Source: Lutibacter sp. UBA4458 (GTDB lineage Bacteria; Bacteroidota; Bacteroidia; Flavobacteriales; Flavobacteriaceae). Taken from it: a stretch of DNA of 16,229 nucleotides. Below, piece by piece: positions 6,541 through 14,536 of the stretch (its first letter is position 1; each line of letters begins with the position of its first letter). A program made the translations under genes and the position numbers. Below the pieces are notes generated by a model. That model worked only from the letters and a program-made list of their open reading frames with translations. It was not told the DNA's origin and did no database searches. Where the stretch lies: positions 4,139-20,367 of the forward strand of contig DGOU01000207.1 in assembly GCA_002390165.1 (NCBI GenBank), written 5' to 3'.

Positions 6541-7725
6541 TTATTTAACCAATTGATAGCTCTGTTTTGCAATTTCTACTTCTTCATTTGTAGGTATAAT
6601 TAATACTTTTACTTTTGATTTTTCTGATTGAATTTCAGTTAGTTTTTTTGCTCTTAAATCGTTCTTTTTTAAATCTAAATTAATACCTAAATAATCCATA
6701 TCCTTACAGACCATTTCTCTGATTAATACTGAGTTTTCACCAATTCCTGCGGTAAAAACAATAGCATCTAATCCGTTCATTGCTGCAGCATAAGAACCAA
6801 TATATTTTTTAATTCTATAAGCATTCATGTCTAAAGCTAATTGGCAATCTTTATTTCCTTTTGCTGCTTCGGCTTCAATATCACGCAAATCACTGTAGCC
6901 AGTTAACCCTAACATGCCACTTTCTTTTTGTAACATATTATTAACATCTTCTAAAGCATATCCTAAATTGTGTACCAAATAGTAAATAATAGTGTGGTCA
7001 ATATCTCCACTTCTACTTCCCATAATTAATCCGGTAACTGGTCCAAAACCCAAAGTATGATCTATACTTTTACCATTTTCAATTGCGGTCATACTACATC
7101 CATTTCCTAAATGAATGGTAATTAATTTAGAATTTTGTTTTCCTAAATACTCTATCGTTTTTTCAGACACGTATTTATGACTTGTTCCATGAAAACCATA
7201 AACTCTAATATGTTCTTCTGTTAAAAACTTATTAGGTATTGCATATTTATAAGCAACCGCTGGCATAGTTTGATGAAAAGCAGTATCAAAAACTGCAATT
7301 TGTTTAGCATTTGGAAAAATACTTTCACAAACATTAATTCCTTCTAAATTTGGTGGATTATGCAATGGAGCTAAAGAAAATAAGGATTTTATTTTATCTT
7401 TTACTTCATCATTAATTATGGTAGTGTTAGAAAAAGTACTTCCTCCATGCACAACTCTATGACCAACTGCCTCAATTTCATCTGTAGATTTTATTACACC
7501 AATTTTTTTATCTAATAAAAACGTAACCACTTTTTGCAGTCCAATTTCATGGTTTGGAATGTCCAAAACTTCATTAATTGCATTTTCAGAGGATTTATAA
7601 TGAATTTCTGCATTATTTAATCCAATTCGTTCTACTAATCCTGAACAAATAACTTCTTCCTGAGGCATGTTTATCAACTGATATTTAATTGATGAACTAC
7701 CTGAATTTATTACTAAAACTTTCAT
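6541..7725 (-). CDS. ackA: Acetate kinase
   Basis: Transfers phosphate between acetyl phosphate and ADP, giving acetate and ATP; cytoplasmic, ASKHA fold. The 394 residues are normal for the family. Motifs: N-S-G-S-S-S-I-K-Y (7-15) with substrate-binding Asn7, G-H-R-V-V-H-G-G (88-95) with Arg90, H122 in L-H-N-P-P, F-D-T-A-F-H-Q (146-152) with Asp147, G-F-H-G-T-S-H (177-183) with His179, L-G-N-G-C-S (206-211), G-S-R-S-G-D-I-D (236-243) with Arg238, G-I-G-E-N (327-331), and T-N-E-E (379-382) holding the conserved metal/ATP-site glutamate. These fit the catalytic set known from Methanosarcina acetate kinase. The ATG follows the pta stop by only 3 nt, and there is no separate promoter signal, so it is co-transcribed and probably translationally coupled with pta. 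Confidence 0.97.
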   Translation of the reverse strand: MKVLVINSGSSSIKYQLINMPQEEVICSGLVERIGLNNAEIHYKSSENAINEVLDIPNHEIGLQKVVTFLLDKKIGVIKSTDEIEAVGHRVVHGGSTFSNTTIINDEVKDKIKSLFSLAPLHNPPNLEGINVCESIFPNAKQIAVFDTAFHQTMPAVAYKYAIPNKFLTEEHIRVYGFHGTSHKYVSEKTIEYLGKQNSKLITIHLGNGCSMTAIENGKSIDHTLGFGPVTGLIMGSRSGDIDHTIIYYLVHNLGYALEDVNNMLQKESGMLGLTGYSDLRDIEAEAAKGNKDCQLALDMNAYRIKKYIGSYAAAMNGLDAIVFTAGIGENSVLIREMVCKDMDYLGINLDLKKNDLRAKKLTEIQSEKSKVKVLIIPTNEEVEIAKQSYQLVK

Positions 7726-7728
7726 TTT

Positions 7729-9822
7729 TTATATTCCTTGTGCTTGTATAGCTGTTAAAACAACTGTATTAAAAATATCATCAATAGTACAACCTCTACT
7801 TAAATCGTTAACTGGTTTATTTAAACCTTGCAACATTGGTCCAATTGCCAATGCGCCAGTTTCACGTTGTACTGCTTTATACGTATTATTACCAGTATTT
7901 AAATCCGGGAAAATTAATACATTAGCCTGACCTGCAACTTCTGAATCTGGTAATTTAAGTTTTCCAACAGATGCATCAACTGCTGCATCATATTGAATTG
8001 GACCTTCTACTTTTAAATCAGGTCTTAATTTTTTAATAATCTCTGTAGCTTTTCTAACTCTATCTACATCCTCTCCTTTACCTGAAGTACCTGATGAATA
8101 AGATAACATTGCTATTTTTGGTTCTATGCCAAAATTCTTACTTGAATCAGCAGAAGAAATTGCTATTTCCGCTAGTTGTTCTGATGTTGGGTTTGGATTA
8201 ATAGCACAATCGCCAAAAACAGAAACTCTATCATCTAAACACATAAAGAATATAGAAGAAACAACAGAAACACCTGGTTTGGTTTTTACAAATTGAAGTG
8301 CTGGTTTAATAGTATGTTGCGTAGTATGTGCTGCACCGGATACCATACCGTCTGCTAAACCTTTATACACCATCATTGTTCCAAAATAGGAAACATCGCA
8401 CATTAAATCTTCCGCCATTGCCATAGTTACCCCTTTATGCTTTCTTAACTCATAAAAAGTTTGAACAAAATCTGGATAATTTTCACATGCAGTTGGATCA
8501 ATAATATCTATTTTATCTATTTTTGTTTTAATATGAAGTCTTTTAAGTGTACTTTCTATTTTATCCCTGTTTCCTAAAATAGTTAAATCCACAATATTCA
8601 TTTCAATTAATTTACAAGCAGCAGTAATAACTCTATCATCATTGCCTTCAGGTAAAACAATGTGCTTTCTAACCTGTTTTGCTCTTTTTAATAAATTATA
8701 TTGGAACATTCTTGGGGTTATTCCTTTATTAGTAAAAGAAATTAATCTTTCATTTAATTTATGTACTTCCACATGTTTATCAAATGCGTTTAAGGAAGTA
8801 ATAATTTTTTGTTTATTACTAGCATACATTTGAGCTCGAACTGACCCCACAATATTAGTGGCTTGAAAAGTACCTTGTTTAGCTGAAATTATTGGAACAA
8901 TTTGATTTAATCCTTCTATTAATTTAACAATTGGTTTTTCAGGAATTATTCCTCCTGTTAAAACAATACCAGCAACCGATGGGTAATTTGAAGATATATT
9001 TGCTTGTAACGCACCTAATATTACATCAGCTCTATCACCAGGAGTTATAATTAAACTATTTTCTTCTAAATGTGTTAAATAATTACGTAACTGCATTGCC
9101 CCAACTTTATAATTAGCAGCCTGGTTGTTTATATTTTTTTTACCAAATAGAATTTTTGCATCAAGGGCTTTTGCTATTTCTTTTACTGTAGGATTATTTA
9201 AAGATGGTATTAAAGGAATTACATTTACAAATACATTTTTTGGTAATTTTTTCTCTACACCTGTTTTAACAATTTCAATATTTTCTTCTTGAACCTTATT
9301 CGCAATAACCGCTAAAACTTCTACTTCCTTTTCTTTAAAAGTATCGTACGTTAAATGTAAACCGTTAATAAATTCATCTAATGTTTTGCCAATACCACTA
9401 GAAACTATAATTGCAGGTATTCCTAAATTTTTTGCAAATAATATATTTGCGTCTAATTCAATGGCAGTTCCTTCACCTGAAAAATCAGTTCCTTCAACCA
9501 ACATAAAATCAAATTTTTCCTCAAGTTTTTTATATTTTTCAATGATAATATCTAAAACTTCACCTTCCTTACCTTCATTTCTTTTATTTATAAACTCAGG
9601 CCTTGTTAATCCAAAAGCTTCATCAGGATTAATATCTAACTCAAAATGTTTTAAAATGGTTTTAATATGATTATCCTTTTTCCCATTTTTTACATCATCA
9701 ATTATTGGTCTAAAATAACCTACTTTGGCAGTTTTACCTAGCAAAGTTCTCATAAGTCCTAACGCTACTAATGACTTTCCACTATGGGCTTCGCTTGTTG
9801 CAATATATATAGCTTTATTCAT
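7729..9822 (-). CDS. pta: Phosphate acetyltransferase, long three-domain form
   Basis: Converts acetyl-CoA and phosphate to acetyl phosphate and CoA. The 697 residues match the long class (E. coli Pta 714). Domains in order: a BioD-like P-loop domain (about 1-220) with S-E-A-H-S-G-K-S (10-17); a DRTGG domain (about 225-340) with G-D-R-A-D-V-I-L-G (262-270); and the catalytic PTA_PTB domain (about 375-695). The catalytic part shows P-E-G-N-D-D-R (391-397), G-M-V-S-G-A-A-H-T-T (492-501), S-Y-S-S-G-T-S-G-K-G-E-D-V (574-586) and A-V-D-A-S-V (614-619). In enterobacteria the N-terminal domains mediate control by NADH and pyruvate; whether that holds here is unknown. It is the first gene of the pta-ackA unit and divergent from hutI. 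Confidence 0.97.
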   Translation of the reverse strand: MNKAIYIATSEAHSGKSLVALGLMRTLLGKTAKVGYFRPIIDDVKNGKKDNHIKTILKHFELDINPDEAFGLTRPEFINKRNEGKEGEVLDIIIEKYKKLEEKFDFMLVEGTDFSGEGTAIELDANILFAKNLGIPAIIVSSGIGKTLDEFINGLHLTYDTFKEKEVEVLAVIANKVQEENIEIVKTGVEKKLPKNVFVNVIPLIPSLNNPTVKEIAKALDAKILFGKKNINNQAANYKVGAMQLRNYLTHLEENSLIITPGDRADVILGALQANISSNYPSVAGIVLTGGIIPEKPIVKLIEGLNQIVPIISAKQGTFQATNIVGSVRAQMYASNKQKIITSLNAFDKHVEVHKLNERLISFTNKGITPRMFQYNLLKRAKQVRKHIVLPEGNDDRVITAACKLIEMNIVDLTILGNRDKIESTLKRLHIKTKIDKIDIIDPTACENYPDFVQTFYELRKHKGVTMAMAEDLMCDVSYFGTMMVYKGLADGMVSGAAHTTQHTIKPALQFVKTKPGVSVVSSIFFMCLDDRVSVFGDCAINPNPTSEQLAEIAISSADSSKNFGIEPKIAMLSYSSGTSGKGEDVDRVRKATEIIKKLRPDLKVEGPIQYDAAVDASVGKLKLPDSEVAGQANVLIFPDLNTGNNTYKAVQRETGALAIGPMLQGLNKPVNDLSRGCTIDDIFNTVVLTAIQAQGI

Positions 9823-9837
9823 TTTTTAAATTTTATG

Positions 9838-9845
9838 CAAAGGTA
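9838..9845 (-). promoter_or_regulatory. -10 element (TAnnTTTG) for pta-ackA
   Basis: On the minus strand, TACCTTTG matches the consensus and ends 15 nt before the pta ATG at 9822. The leader would be very short. No TTG was found at the -33 distance. Confidence 0.55.
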
Positions 9846-9888
9846 ATTCAATATTGGCTGAAATCCTTGCTAATTAAGGTAAAAAATA

Positions 9889-9919
9889 GTAACTATTATC
9901 ACGAAATCGTTTTAGTTAC
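9889..9919. promoter_or_regulatory. Inverted repeat in the pta-hutI control region
   Basis: GTAACTA (9889-9895) and TAGTTAC (9913-9919) are perfect 7-bp arms 17 bp apart, about the spacing expected for a dimeric regulator. Nested inside is ACGA-AA-TCGT (9901-9910), and the left arm overlaps a 13-bp palindrome, AATAGT-A-ACTATT (9885-9897). The region lies about 30 bp upstream of the hutI -10 box and 44 bp upstream of the pta -10 box. A binding site is inferred, not shown. Confidence 0.35.
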
Positions 9920-9939
9920 ATCTAACATAAATCAAGTTA

Positions 9940-9969
9940 AAAATACTGTATATTTGAATACAGAATTTT
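9940..9969. promoter_or_regulatory. 30-bp palindrome covering the hutI -10 box (candidate operator)
   Basis: AAAATACTGTAT (9940-9951) and ATACAGAATTTT (9958-9969) pair at 11 of 12 positions around a 6-nt centre; the inner six bases CTGTAT/ATACAG are perfect. The -10 element TATATTTG (9949-9956) lies in the middle. A repressor bound here would block hutI transcription. The first 12 bases of the transcript may also be involved. The regulator is not in the window. Confidence 0.5.
9949..9956 (+). promoter_or_regulatory. -10 element (TAnnTTTG) for hutI
   Basis: TATATTTG is a perfect TAnnTTTG match, ending 20 nt before the ATG at 9977. No TTG is found at the -33 position, suggesting the promoter may need help from a regulator. 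Confidence 0.6.
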
Positions 9970-9976
9970 ATAAAAA

Positions 9977-11209
9977 ATGATTACACTAATTACAAATATA
10001 AAAGAGTTAATTCAGGTTGAAGATTTTCCTAAAAAAATGGTTAAAGGAAAGCAAATGAAAATACTTCCAACTATTAAAAATGCTTTTCTTTTAATTGAAA
10101 ATGATATTATTAAGGATTTTGGTTCTATGAAAAACGTTCCAAAGAAGTATGACAAAATGATAGATGTAAATGGAAAAATGATTTTACCAACTTGGTGCGA
10201 TAGTCATACACATATTGTTTTTGCTGGAAATAGAGAGCAAGAATTTGTAGATAGAATTAACGGACTTACTTATGAACAAATTGCTAAAAATGGTGGCGGC
10301 ATTTTAAATTCTGCAAAACAATTACGAAAAATTTCTGAAGAAAGGTTATATAAAGAATCTTCGCAACGAATTATTGAAATCATGAAAATGGGCACTGGTG
10401 CTGTTGAAATAAAATCTGGTTATGGGTTAACAAAAGAGGCGGAATTAAAAATGTTGCGTGTTATAAAAAGATTAAAGCAAAATTTTCCAATAACCATTAA
10501 AGCTACTTTTTTAGCAGCACATGCTTTGCCTACTGAATTTAAAAATATTAAACAGGGTTTTATAGATTTGGTTCTACAAGACATATTACCTGAAGTTGCT
10601 AAAGAAAATCTTGCAGAATTTATTGATGTTTTTTGCGAAACTGGATATTTTACCGTTGCTGATACAGAAAAAATACTTAAAGAAGCATTAAAATTTGGTT
10701 TAAAACCCAAAATTCATGTAAATCAATTTACGGCAATTGGTGGCGTTCAAGCAGGAATTAAGTACCAAGCTTTATCTGTAGATCATTTAGAAGAAATGAG
10801 AGATGAAGATATAACCGCCTTGCAAAATTCAGACACAATGCCAGTAACTTTACCTTCGTGTTCTTATTTTTTAAGTATTCCTTACTCTCCAGCCAGAAAA
10901 ATGATGGATGCTGGTTTACCTCTTGCCCTGGCAACCGATTATAATCCTGGCTCTACTCCTTCTGGAAATATGAATTTTGTAGTTTCAACCGCTTGTATTA
11001 AAATGAAGATGACTCCAGAAGAAGCTATAAATGCTGCAACCATTAACGGTGCTTATGCTATGGGATTAGAAAAAACACATGGTAGTATTTGTAAAGGTAA
11101 AAAAGCCAATTTTATAATTACAAAACCTATACCAAGCTATAATTTTTTACCATATTCCTTTGGAAATAATTTAATTGATTGCGTATTTATTGAAGGAAAA
11201 GAAATTTAA
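9977..11209 (+). CDS. hutI: Imidazolonepropionase (histidine degradation)
   Basis: Hydrolyses 4-imidazolone-5-propanoate to N-formimidoyl-L-glutamate, the third step of histidine catabolism; cytoplasmic metal enzyme of the amidohydrolase superfamily. The 410 residues are the normal length. Motifs: D-S-H-T-H (75-79) with metal ligands His77 and His79, then F-A-G-N-R-E-Q-E-F (82-90) containing the conserved Arg86, G-L-T-Y-E-Q-I (97-103) with the substrate-contact tyrosine, L-A-A-H-A-L-P (179-185) with His182, H-V-N-Q-F (247-251) with His247, S-V-D-H-L-E (267-272), and A-T-D-Y-N-P-G-S (319-326) with Asp321. These match HutI rather than guanine deaminase or cytosine deaminase. No hutH, hutU or hutG is present, so the pathway must be completed elsewhere. 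Its stop overlaps the wzc stop by 4 bp on the opposite strand. Confidence 0.95.
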   Translation: MITLITNIKELIQVEDFPKKMVKGKQMKILPTIKNAFLLIENDIIKDFGSMKNVPKKYDKMIDVNGKMILPTWCDSHTHIVFAGNREQEFVDRINGLTYEQIAKNGGGILNSAKQLRKISEERLYKESSQRIIEIMKMGTGAVEIKSGYGLTKEAELKMLRVIKRLKQNFPITIKATFLAAHALPTEFKNIKQGFIDLVLQDILPEVAKENLAEFIDVFCETGYFTVADTEKILKEALKFGLKPKIHVNQFTAIGGVQAGIKYQALSVDHLEEMRDEDITALQNSDTMPVTLPSCSYFLSIPYSPARKMMDAGLPLALATDYNPGSTPSGNMNFVVSTACIKMKMTPEEAINAATINGAYAMGLEKTHGSICKGKKANFIITKPIPSYNFLPYSFGNNLIDCVFIEGKEI

Positions 11210-13656
11210 CTTTTCTTCTTTTTAAACCATTTTTTAATAAATGATTTTTCCTCATTATCATGATAACCATTGGAGTATTTTCCGTAGCCATAGCCGTAAC
11301 CATAGCCATAAGAATAACCGTATTTAGCTTTCACTTTAAAATCATTTAAAACAATACTTATATTTGAAATTTCTTCTTTTAAATACTTTTCATTAATCAT
11401 TTTAAGCATTCCTTTTTGAGAATAACCATGCCTAGCAACATATATGGTAGTATCCGCATATTTCAACAATTCAATAGCATCACTAACCAAACCAATTGGA
11501 GGTGTGTCTAATATAATATATTCATATTCCTTTTTCAATTTAGCTATCAATTCGTCCATGCTCGAATTAATTAATAACTCAGAGGGATTTGGAGGTACAG
11601 GTCCAGAAGTAATAACATCTAAATTAGGCACTTCTGTTTTATGAATAATGGAAGGTAAATCGGCATCATCAATTAAATAATTTACCACTCCTTTTTTGTT
11701 CGTTATTCCAAAATCACCAAAAATTTTAGGTTTTCTTAAATCTAAACCTACCAATATTGTTTTTTTTCCTCCTAAAGCAAATACTGTGGCCATATTTATA
11801 GATACAAAAGTTTTGCCTTCTCCACTTACTGAGGAGGTAACCAATATTGTTTTAGGTTTATCTTTTAATTCTCTTGAAATTAAAAACTGAATATTAGAAC
11901 GTAATGCTCTAAAAGATTCGGCAACAGTAGATTTTGGTTTTAAATAAACTGCTAAATTATTTTCTGCTAAATTTTTTCCTAAAACTCCTAAAATTGGAAT
12001 TGGAGAAATACGTTCAATATCTTCAGAGGTATTAATTTTATTATCAAATATCTCTAATGCAATAATAACAAATAATGGTAAAATAATCCCTAACAACAAC
12101 GCTATCACATAGTTAAAAGACGTTCTTGGCAAAATAAAACCTTGTCCGGTGTCTTTTGCCGAATCTAACACAGTAATATCAGAAACACTCGCTGCAATTG
12201 CAATAGCTGCCTCGTACCTTTTTTGCATTAAAAAAACTACGTTTGATTCTGTTAAGCTATATTGTCTTTGATAATTTAATAACTTTTGCTCTTTATTCGG
12301 TAATTTATTTAATTTAGAATTATAAGAATTTAATCTTTTTTTACTATTATTTAAACTTACTTCTATAGTGTTTATTAAGGATGAAATGTTTTCTAATAAA
12401 ACTTTTCTAGTGGTTTCAATTTCTTGAGTTGCTAATTTTAAAGAAGGATGACTAGCCGTTACTTCATTTGCTAATTGCTGTTTTTTAACTGATAATTCTG
12501 TTAATTTACCTACCATTTCCGCTATGGAAGCATCATCTACATTAATTATTGCTGGTGCAGGTATTTTAGCATAATCTGTATGTGCTTTAATATAATTTTC
12601 TAACTGTTTTAAATAGACAATTTTATCGGAAAGTTCTTTTTGAACTTTATCTAATCCTGTGGTTTGTGAAAAAATTTCAACTCCTTGAGCAGATAAATCA
12701 TAAATGGAATTTTTCCTTTTAAATTTACCAATATTATCTTCAATTAGTTTTAAACTATCTGAAGTGTTTTTAAATTGTTCATCAATAAATTTTTTGGTGC
12801 TCCTTGCGTAATTCGTTTTTTCTGCAAGTTGATTTATTGCTAAAACCTCAACCGTTTTATTTAAAAAAGCAACTATTTTTTGTTTGTTAGCTCCGGTTAA
12901 GGAAACCTCAATTAAAGAAGTTCCTGTTAAACCTTTTGCTCTAATATTTTTGTAAGCATTAGTAACTTGATTAATAGATTTTAATTGAATGTAATAAACG
13001 TTACCTGATAAATTATTAGCGTCTTTATTTATTACAATTTCTCCTTTTAAAAAAGGTTCATTTATATATTCATTAATTGCATATTTTTTAGTAAAATCCG
13101 CTTTTATTGGCTTAAAATCTTTTATAGATTCCTTAGAGTAATTCATTAATTTATATTTAGAATCTTTATCAAATTCAACGGATAAATTAAAATTTTCATT
13201 ATCAATAAAAGTGATTTTTATAAAACTATTTAATAACTGGTATTGGTTAGTTTGTAATTTAATTTCTATTGGATTTTTACCGTAAACATCTTCTTTTCTA
13301 AACTTACCATCCTTAAAATAATCAATATATAATTTAAGTTCTTTAACTACTTTTTCATTATGTGACCTTGAAGTTAAGGCTTTTCTAATATTTTCTACTT
13401 TATCACTAACGCCTCCCCAATTAAAAGCAATATTTGTTCCTGTAGCAAATAATGGATTTTGCTTTTCTTTTACCGCAATAGTAGTTTTTAAACCATAAAT
13501 TTTTTGTGTAGAAATATTAAAAAAATAGGCAATTGCCATAGCAACAACAATTGCTAATACAAACCATTTCCAATTAGCTAATATTCTAAATAAATAGTCT
13601 TTAATATCGGTAATTTGTTCGTTTGCTTTTTCTGTAAAATTAAATTGTTTATTCAT
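11206..13656 (-). CDS. wzc: Polysaccharide co-polymerase / tyrosine autokinase (Wzc-like)
   Basis: Inner-membrane protein controlling chain length and export of exopolysaccharide or capsule. It has 816 residues from the ATG at 13656; a GTG codon directly before it is a less likely start. Domains: a Wzz-type N-terminus with TM1 at about 31-49, a long periplasmic region (50-510) with helical segments (280-340, 380-470) and a GNVR-like end, TM2 at about 516-535, then a cytoplasmic BY-kinase. The kinase shows Walker A S-S-V-S-G-E-G-K-T (608-616), Walker A' V-G-L-D-L-R-K-P (636-643) and Walker B I-I-L-D-T-P-P (714-720). The tail (779-798) has nine tyrosines, including a Y-G run, the expected autophosphorylation cluster, followed by a lysine-rich end. 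It lies 9 nt after wza and is co-transcribed with it. No Wzb-type phosphatase or glycosyltransferases are in the window. Confidence 0.93.
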   Translation of the reverse strand: MNKQFNFTEKANEQITDIKDYLFRILANWKWFVLAIVVAMAIAYFFNISTQKIYGLKTTIAVKEKQNPLFATGTNIAFNWGGVSDKVENIRKALTSRSHNEKVVKELKLYIDYFKDGKFRKEDVYGKNPIEIKLQTNQYQLLNSFIKITFIDNENFNLSVEFDKDSKYKLMNYSKESIKDFKPIKADFTKKYAINEYINEPFLKGEIVINKDANNLSGNVYYIQLKSINQVTNAYKNIRAKGLTGTSLIEVSLTGANKQKIVAFLNKTVEVLAINQLAEKTNYARSTKKFIDEQFKNTSDSLKLIEDNIGKFKRKNSIYDLSAQGVEIFSQTTGLDKVQKELSDKIVYLKQLENYIKAHTDYAKIPAPAIINVDDASIAEMVGKLTELSVKKQQLANEVTASHPSLKLATQEIETTRKVLLENISSLINTIEVSLNNSKKRLNSYNSKLNKLPNKEQKLLNYQRQYSLTESNVVFLMQKRYEAAIAIAASVSDITVLDSAKDTGQGFILPRTSFNYVIALLLGIILPLFVIIALEIFDNKINTSEDIERISPIPILGVLGKNLAENNLAVYLKPKSTVAESFRALRSNIQFLISRELKDKPKTILVTSSVSGEGKTFVSINMATVFALGGKKTILVGLDLRKPKIFGDFGITNKKGVVNYLIDDADLPSIIHKTEVPNLDVITSGPVPPNPSELLINSSMDELIAKLKKEYEYIILDTPPIGLVSDAIELLKYADTTIYVARHGYSQKGMLKMINEKYLKEEISNISIVLNDFKVKAKYGYSYGYGYGYGYGKYSNGYHDNEEKSFIKKWFKKKKS
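11281..11310 (-). repeat. (TAY GGN)x5 codon repeat encoding the Tyr-Gly run of Wzc
   Basis: Five consecutive 6-nt units encode Tyr-Gly pairs (TATGGC, TATGGT, TACGGC, TATGGC, TACGGA on the minus strand). Third codon positions vary, so the protein repeat is kept while DNA identity is partly broken. Tyr cluster residues are the expected phosphate acceptors. Confidence 0.9.
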
Positions 13657-13665
13657 CACAAACTG

Positions 13666-14448
13666 TTATAAGTTTTTAACTAATAAAACTGAACTTACTA
13701 TAAAAGACAAAACAGTAACCACCGTTGAAAATGTTTGGAATCCTGTAGTTCCTGTTCCCCAAGATTTTTGTTTTAATGGAGGTACATATATAATATCGTT
13801 CGGCTGAATGTAAAAATGCTTTGAATTAAAAATCTCAATATTTGTTAAATCTAAATGATATTTTTTAACACCATCTAATGTTTTTCTTATAAGAATAACA
13901 TTTTCTTTATTTCCTACATCGGTTATTTCACCTGCATTTGCTAAAGCATCTATAATAGAAACTTCATTTTGCATTAAATTTAAGGTTCCTGGCGAGCCAA
14001 CTTCACCGGTTACTACTACTTTAATTCCAGCTAATTTTACCGTAACAAAAATTAATTCAGGATTTTTAAAAAACTTACCCAACTCTAATTCAACTTTTTC
14101 ACGAGCTTCTTTAGTAGTATAACCTAATACATTTATTTCTCCTATATAAGGAATTCTAATATTGCCATGTCTATCAATAGTATAGCCATTAAAATATAAA
14201 GCTTCTCCTCCTTTAGTTGAATTTCCTGAATTGCTTTCGGCTGTTTTAAACATCGAAACAATTTCAGGATTATCTGCCTTTATGTCTATGTATAAAATAT
14301 CATTAACCTGTAAGCGATATGGTTGGTTATTTAGTTTAAAAAGTTCAGATTCTTTAGCTGGTTCTCCTTGGTAATAAGTCATTTGTTTTGTGGTAACGCA
14401 AGAGGTTAACAGACTTATAAATAAGAGCAATATTAAATATTTCTTCAT
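13666..14448 (-). CDS. wza: Polysaccharide export outer-membrane lipoprotein (Wza-like)
   Basis: Forms the outer-membrane export channel for capsule or exopolysaccharide, working with the Wzc partner encoded just downstream. The 260 residues include a lipoprotein signal peptide (M-K-K-Y, lipobox L-T-S-C, Cys17), a Poly_export domain at about 40-135 (Y-R-L-Q-V-N-D-I-L-Y-I-D, then R-I-P-Y-I-G-E-I-N-V-L-G-Y-T) and an SLBB beta-grasp domain at about 145-225 (V-V-T-G-E-V-G-S-P-G-T-L, I-Q-P-N-D-I-I-Y-V-P-P). A hydrophobic C-terminal stretch follows (about 240-258). The protein is shorter than E. coli Wza (379) because it has one SLBB domain, as is normal in this phylum. In E. coli the C-terminus forms the amphipathic outer-membrane helix; here the C-terminal segment is more hydrophobic. 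Confidence 0.92.
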   Translation of the reverse strand: MKKYLILLLFISLLTSCVTTKQMTYYQGEPAKESELFKLNNQPYRLQVNDILYIDIKADNPEIVSMFKTAESNSGNSTKGGEALYFNGYTIDRHGNIRIPYIGEINVLGYTTKEAREKVELELGKFFKNPELIFVTVKLAGIKVVVTGEVGSPGTLNLMQNEVSIIDALANAGEITDVGNKENVILIRKTLDGVKKYHLDLTNIEIFNSKHFYIQPNDIIYVPPLKQKSWGTGTTGFQTFSTVVTVLSFIVSSVLLVKNL

Positions 14449-14469
14449 AAAATTTTATTGTAACTACGA

Positions 14470-14477
14470 CAAATATA
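14470..14477 (-). promoter_or_regulatory. -10 element (TAnnTTTG) for wza-wzc
   Basis: On the minus strand, TATATTTG is a perfect TAnnTTTG match, 21 nt before the wza ATG at 14448. No TTG was seen at the -33 distance. The divergent methyltransferase promoter lies 34 bp away, so the two may influence each other. Confidence 0.6.
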
Positions 14478-14510
14478 ATTTTAAATGACCTATTAAAATA
14501 ATTTTTCTTT

Positions 14511-14518
14511 TAATTTCG
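14511..14518 (+). promoter_or_regulatory. Weak -10 element (TAATTTCG) for the methyltransferase gene
   Basis: It differs from TAnnTTTG at one position and lies 18 nt before the ATG at 14537. The position agrees with the other genes in the window, but the match is imperfect. Confidence 0.35.
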
Positions 14519-14536
14519 CATTTAAATATACTAATA

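Noticed and set aside
13657..13659. GTG start for wzc
   Set aside because: An ATG follows immediately in frame; the choice changes only one residue and ATG is preferred.
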